Shown here one piece after another: positions 54,816-56,763 of a DNA stretch of 56,763 bases (the stretch's first letter is position 1; every line of letters starts with the position of its first letter). This DNA is from an uncultured Frankiales bacterium (lineage in GTDB: Bacteria > Actinomycetota > Actinomycetes > Mycobacteriales > SCTD01). The notes under the pieces were generated by a model, which had not been told where the DNA came from, searched no databases, and saw only the letters and a program-made list of their open reading frames with translations. The stretch lies in contig CAMLIA010000005.1 of NCBI GenBank assembly GCA_946479905.1, positions 1-56,763 of the forward strand, written 5' to 3'. The position numbers were made by a program, and so were the translations under genes.

Positions 54816-55246
54816 GCGAGCAGGGGGCCGATGCCGCGCGCGAGATTCGCCCCGGCCTGTGCGACGACCCGGCCCCGCACGCCCCCCACAAGGTGCCCTG
54901 CCCGGTCCACAACCCCGCTGGGACACCGGAGGCCGGAACGTGTGACGACCTCTACGACTGCCCCGGAGTGACCGCCGAGCAGCCGCACTGGGACGGACCG
55001 CGCGCCTCCAACTGGGTTCGCCCCGGCAAAGCGTTCACCCCCTACCCCGCAGCAGTGTTCTCCCGCAACCTGTTCGGGCAGCCGCTCTACCTCGGTCCCC
55101 CACCCCCGCCGCTGTGCCCCGCGCTCGAGCGGCACCGGGTCGGCTACGACCAGTTCTGCGGCGAGTCCCGCTGGTGCCCACGCTGCTCGTCGTACGAGAG
55201 GGCGTGCGGCGAGGATCACTGCATGGTCTGCGGGGAGGCGACGTGA
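54812..55246 (+). CDS. 144-aa Cys-rich protein
   Basis: At least ten Cys occur, ending with CGESRWCPRCSS...CGEDHCMVCGEAT, consistent with two zinc sites. The protein is Pro-rich. ATG 54812 and its stop overlap both neighbours. Confidence 0.68.
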   Translation: MSEQGADAAREIRPGLCDDPAPHAPHKVPCPVHNPAGTPEAGTCDDLYDCPGVTAEQPHWDGPRASNWVRPGKAFTPYPAAVFSRNLFGQPLYLGPPPPPLCPALERHRVGYDQFCGESRWCPRCSSYERACGEDHCMVCGEAT

Positions 55247-55470
55247 GCTTCGCCCGCCGGCGCGTCTGCTGGGCCGGCGACCCCTACCCGCCCGCCGAGC
55301 CGGCGCGGCTGACCGCCTGGGTCGACCATCTCGACGTCGACCTCGAGGCAGCCCAAGCCGCGCTCCGGCTCCCGGTCGACCAGCTCCCGCCGCTGCCCGG
55401 CGAACCCGTGCCGGCCGCCCCCGCCCGACCCCTCGGCGCGTACGCGCGCCGTGCCCGCCGTTCCGGTTGA
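55243..55470 (+). CDS. 75-aa protein, unknown
   Basis: GTG 55243 overlaps the previous stop. A basic start (SFARRRVCWAG), a helical middle (LTAWVDHLDVDLEAAQAALR) and an Arg-rich end (RRARRSG). The last gene of this overlapping series. Confidence 0.6.
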   Translation: MSFARRRVCWAGDPYPPAEPARLTAWVDHLDVDLEAAQAALRLPVDQLPPLPGEPVPAAPARPLGAYARRARRSG

Positions 55471-55535
55471 GAACAGTCAGACGTCTACGGTACGTTACTG
55501 CTGTTATCAACCTCCGACTGACTGGAGCCACCATG
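55467..55535 (+). promoter_or_regulatory. Promoter, TGCTGTTA element and start-associated leader, copy 4
   Basis: TTGAGA (55467-55472) and TACGTT (55491-55496) are spaced 18 nt. TGCTGTTATCAA (55499-55510) resembles the elements at 42854 and 51241. CTCCGACTGACTGGAGCC leads directly to ATG 55533. The upstream CTACGGTA is shared with 51229-51237. Confidence 0.6.
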
Positions 55536-55931
55536 CGTGACCTGTTCACCACCACCCCCGACGCTGCCGCCGCGTTCGAGCGCGACCACTCCGTCCCCTA
55601 CTTCGACGAGCGCCCCACCGCCGACGAGCTCATCGAGTCCGGCCCCGCCGCCGTCGACCCGGTCCCCGGCGACCTGCTCCACGCCCTCACCGTTTCCACC
55701 CTCGGACGCGACCTGCTCGAGCTGGCGATGCGCCGCGGTCAGCCGATCCAGTACCGGGCCGAGGCGTCGCTCGACGGACTCGCCCACGGCGTGGTCCGGC
55801 TCGACGTCGACGACCGGTTCCGGTCCCTGTTCGGTCCCGTCGACCAGCTGCAGGAGGATCTGCCCGGCTGGGAGTTCCTCGAGGACGCCGAGCACGACTC
55901 CATCCTGTACGCCCGCCGCCGCCAGTCCTGA
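55533..55931 (+). CDS. 132-aa acidic protein, unknown
   Basis: The start follows the conserved leader; an upstream in-frame start would run through the promoter. Mixed helix and strand (LLELAMRRGQPIQYRAEASL; GVVRLDVDDRFRSLF). The family is not recognised. Confidence 0.72.
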   Translation: MRDLFTTTPDAAAAFERDHSVPYFDERPTADELIESGPAAVDPVPGDLLHALTVSTLGRDLLELAMRRGQPIQYRAEASLDGLAHGVVRLDVDDRFRSLFGPVDQLQEDLPGWEFLEDAEHDSILYARRRQS

Positions 55932-55961
55932 CGCCGGCTCCCCACCTGAGAGGTTCCACCG

Positions 55962-56432
55962 ATGCCCAACGTCCCCGACCTGTCCCAGCTCGGCAAGAAC
56001 GCCACCGCCGCCACGTTCGGCGCCAACCCCGCCGAGCCGGACGTCGCGCCGGTCGCTGACGGTCCGCCGTGCGCGAAGTGCGGGCTCCCCACCGCCCATC
56101 TCGACGAGGAGATGCAGCGGGTGCTGCGCGCCAACCCCGGCGTGACCATCGCCCACGACGTGTGCCCCGGCAGCGAGCCGGCTGCGCCGTCTGGCCGCTA
56201 CTTCGAGGTGCGGGTGCAGATCGTGGAGGTCACCGAGCACGACGAAGGCGACGGCGACCACCCTGAGCTGGGCCGCGAGGTCCACCACACGGTGGAGGAG
56301 CTGATCTCGTTCGTCGCCGGACACCGTGCCCCCAACCTGGACGCCGCGATGCGCCCCCTCGCCCTCGCCCTCGGCGAGAAGTGGCAGAAGGCCGAGAAGC
56401 AGGCCGCGATCGCCGACTCGGAGCCGTCCTGA
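55962..56432 (+). CDS. 156-aa protein with a Cys-pair
   Basis: The ribosome site is TGAGAGGTTCC. CAKCGLPTAH near residue 35 may bind metal. The second half is strand-rich and acidic (YFEVRVQIVEVTEHDEGDGD). Function unknown. Confidence 0.7.
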   Translation: MPNVPDLSQLGKNATAATFGANPAEPDVAPVADGPPCAKCGLPTAHLDEEMQRVLRANPGVTIAHDVCPGSEPAAPSGRYFEVRVQIVEVTEHDEGDGDHPELGREVHHTVEELISFVAGHRAPNLDAAMRPLALALGEKWQKAEKQAAIADSEPS

Positions 56433-56632
56433 TGCCCGCCGTCGACTCCTACACCGTGACCCTCACCCGGTCGATCCGCGTCTCCGCGACCAGCCCGGTC
56501 GAGGCTGCCGAGGTCGGTGCCCGACTGCTCCGCGCTTCCACCCACGGCGAGTACGAGGGGGTCAAGCGGTCCGTGGAGGCCACGGTTTACCGTCCGCCCC
56601 GCGACGAAGAGCTGGAGGTGACGCGCGGATGA
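56432..56632 (+). CDS. 66-aa protein, unknown
   Basis: A ferredoxin-like or dodecin-like strand-helix-strand pattern (SYTVTLTRSIRVSATSPVEA, then AAEVGARLLRAS). It overlaps both neighbours. Confidence 0.68.
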   Translation: MPAVDSYTVTLTRSIRVSATSPVEAAEVGARLLRASTHGEYEGVKRSVEATVYRPPRDEELEVTRG

Positions 56633-56763
56633 ACGGACCGGAGTGCTACGCCGAGGCGCTGCGACTCATGAACGAGCTGCCCGCGCCCGATTACATCAGC
56701 CCGAACACCGGGCTCGACCGCGCAGAGACGTTCCAGGCCGCGCAGGTGTACGCCACGCTGGCC
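56629..56763 (+). CDS. Partial gene running off the end of the window
   Basis: The visible 45 residues (MNGPECYAEALRLMNELPAP, then AETFQAAQVYATLA) match the N-terminus of a helical phage orphan protein. The stop lies beyond the window. Confidence 0.6.
   Translation, partial: MNGPECYAEALRLMNELPAPDYISPNTGLDRAETFQAAQVYATLA

Overview
This window is part of the genome of a tailed bacteriophage with a contractile tail (myovirus-type morphology) that infects a high-GC actinobacterium. The sequence is very GC-rich by eye, with strong G/C at third codon positions. Genes are packed head to tail, mostly with ATGA or GTGA overlaps, and there are many small Cys-rich orphan genes typical of actinobacteriophages. 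No integrase, repressor, terminase, portal or DNA polymerase is visible. The lifestyle therefore cannot be decided, and the packaging genes presumably lie upstream of base 1.

Layout. (1) 1-6 kb: two acidic genes from the end of a head module, a tRNA-like gene with an enlarged anticodon loop, a ParB/methyltransferase fusion, and a run of small genes that interrupts the head module and ends in a strong hairpin (6032-6061). (2) 6-16.6 kb: a giant prohead protease/scaffold fusion, HK97-fold capsid protein, connector and completion proteins, tail sheath, tail tube, and tail assembly chaperones with a probable -1 frameshift. (3) 16.6-26.2 kb: tape measure, LysM baseplate protein, a hub carrying two cell-wall hydrolase domains, gp25-like wedge, baseplate J, tail protein I, and a repeat-built tail fibre. 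(4) 26.2-29.8 kb: endolysin, several membrane proteins (holin candidates) and a papain-like protease. (5) 29.8-34.8 kb, minus strand: an SF1 helicase interrupted by an intein, zinc-ribbon proteins, and a ribbon-helix-helix protein next to a repeat-rich, relatively AT-rich control region (34218-34379). (6) 34.9-49.5 kb: replication and modification genes, namely a SNF2-like helicase, a second DNA methyltransferase, a DUF2303 protein, a lipoprotein, a possible ssDNA-binding protein, a primase-polymerase and a VRR-NUC nuclease. (7) 49.5-56.8 kb: an Ig-fold (IPT/TIG) protein with its own late-type promoter, three minus-strand genes, then a Nudix hydrolase and many small orphan genes.

Regulation is unusually legible. 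Strong hairpins separate the modules. Several genes start about 6-7 nt after a TANNNT hexamer, as expected for leaderless mRNAs, and these promoters lack a clear -35. A second class of start carries a conserved leader (CGACTGAC, A or T, then GGAGCC) and is often paired with a TGCTGTTAGCA-like element upstream. The RHH protein probably binds the ACTACTC repeats beside it. Together these imply separate control of late structural genes, the replication block and the small-gene blocks.

The most interesting points are the intein in helicase motif III with an unusual central insert, the protease fusion whose C-terminal tail is shared with another head-region gene, the ACTACTC/(CG)7 control region, the tRNA with a 9-nt anticodon loop, the two promoter/leader classes, and the three-function baseplate hub.
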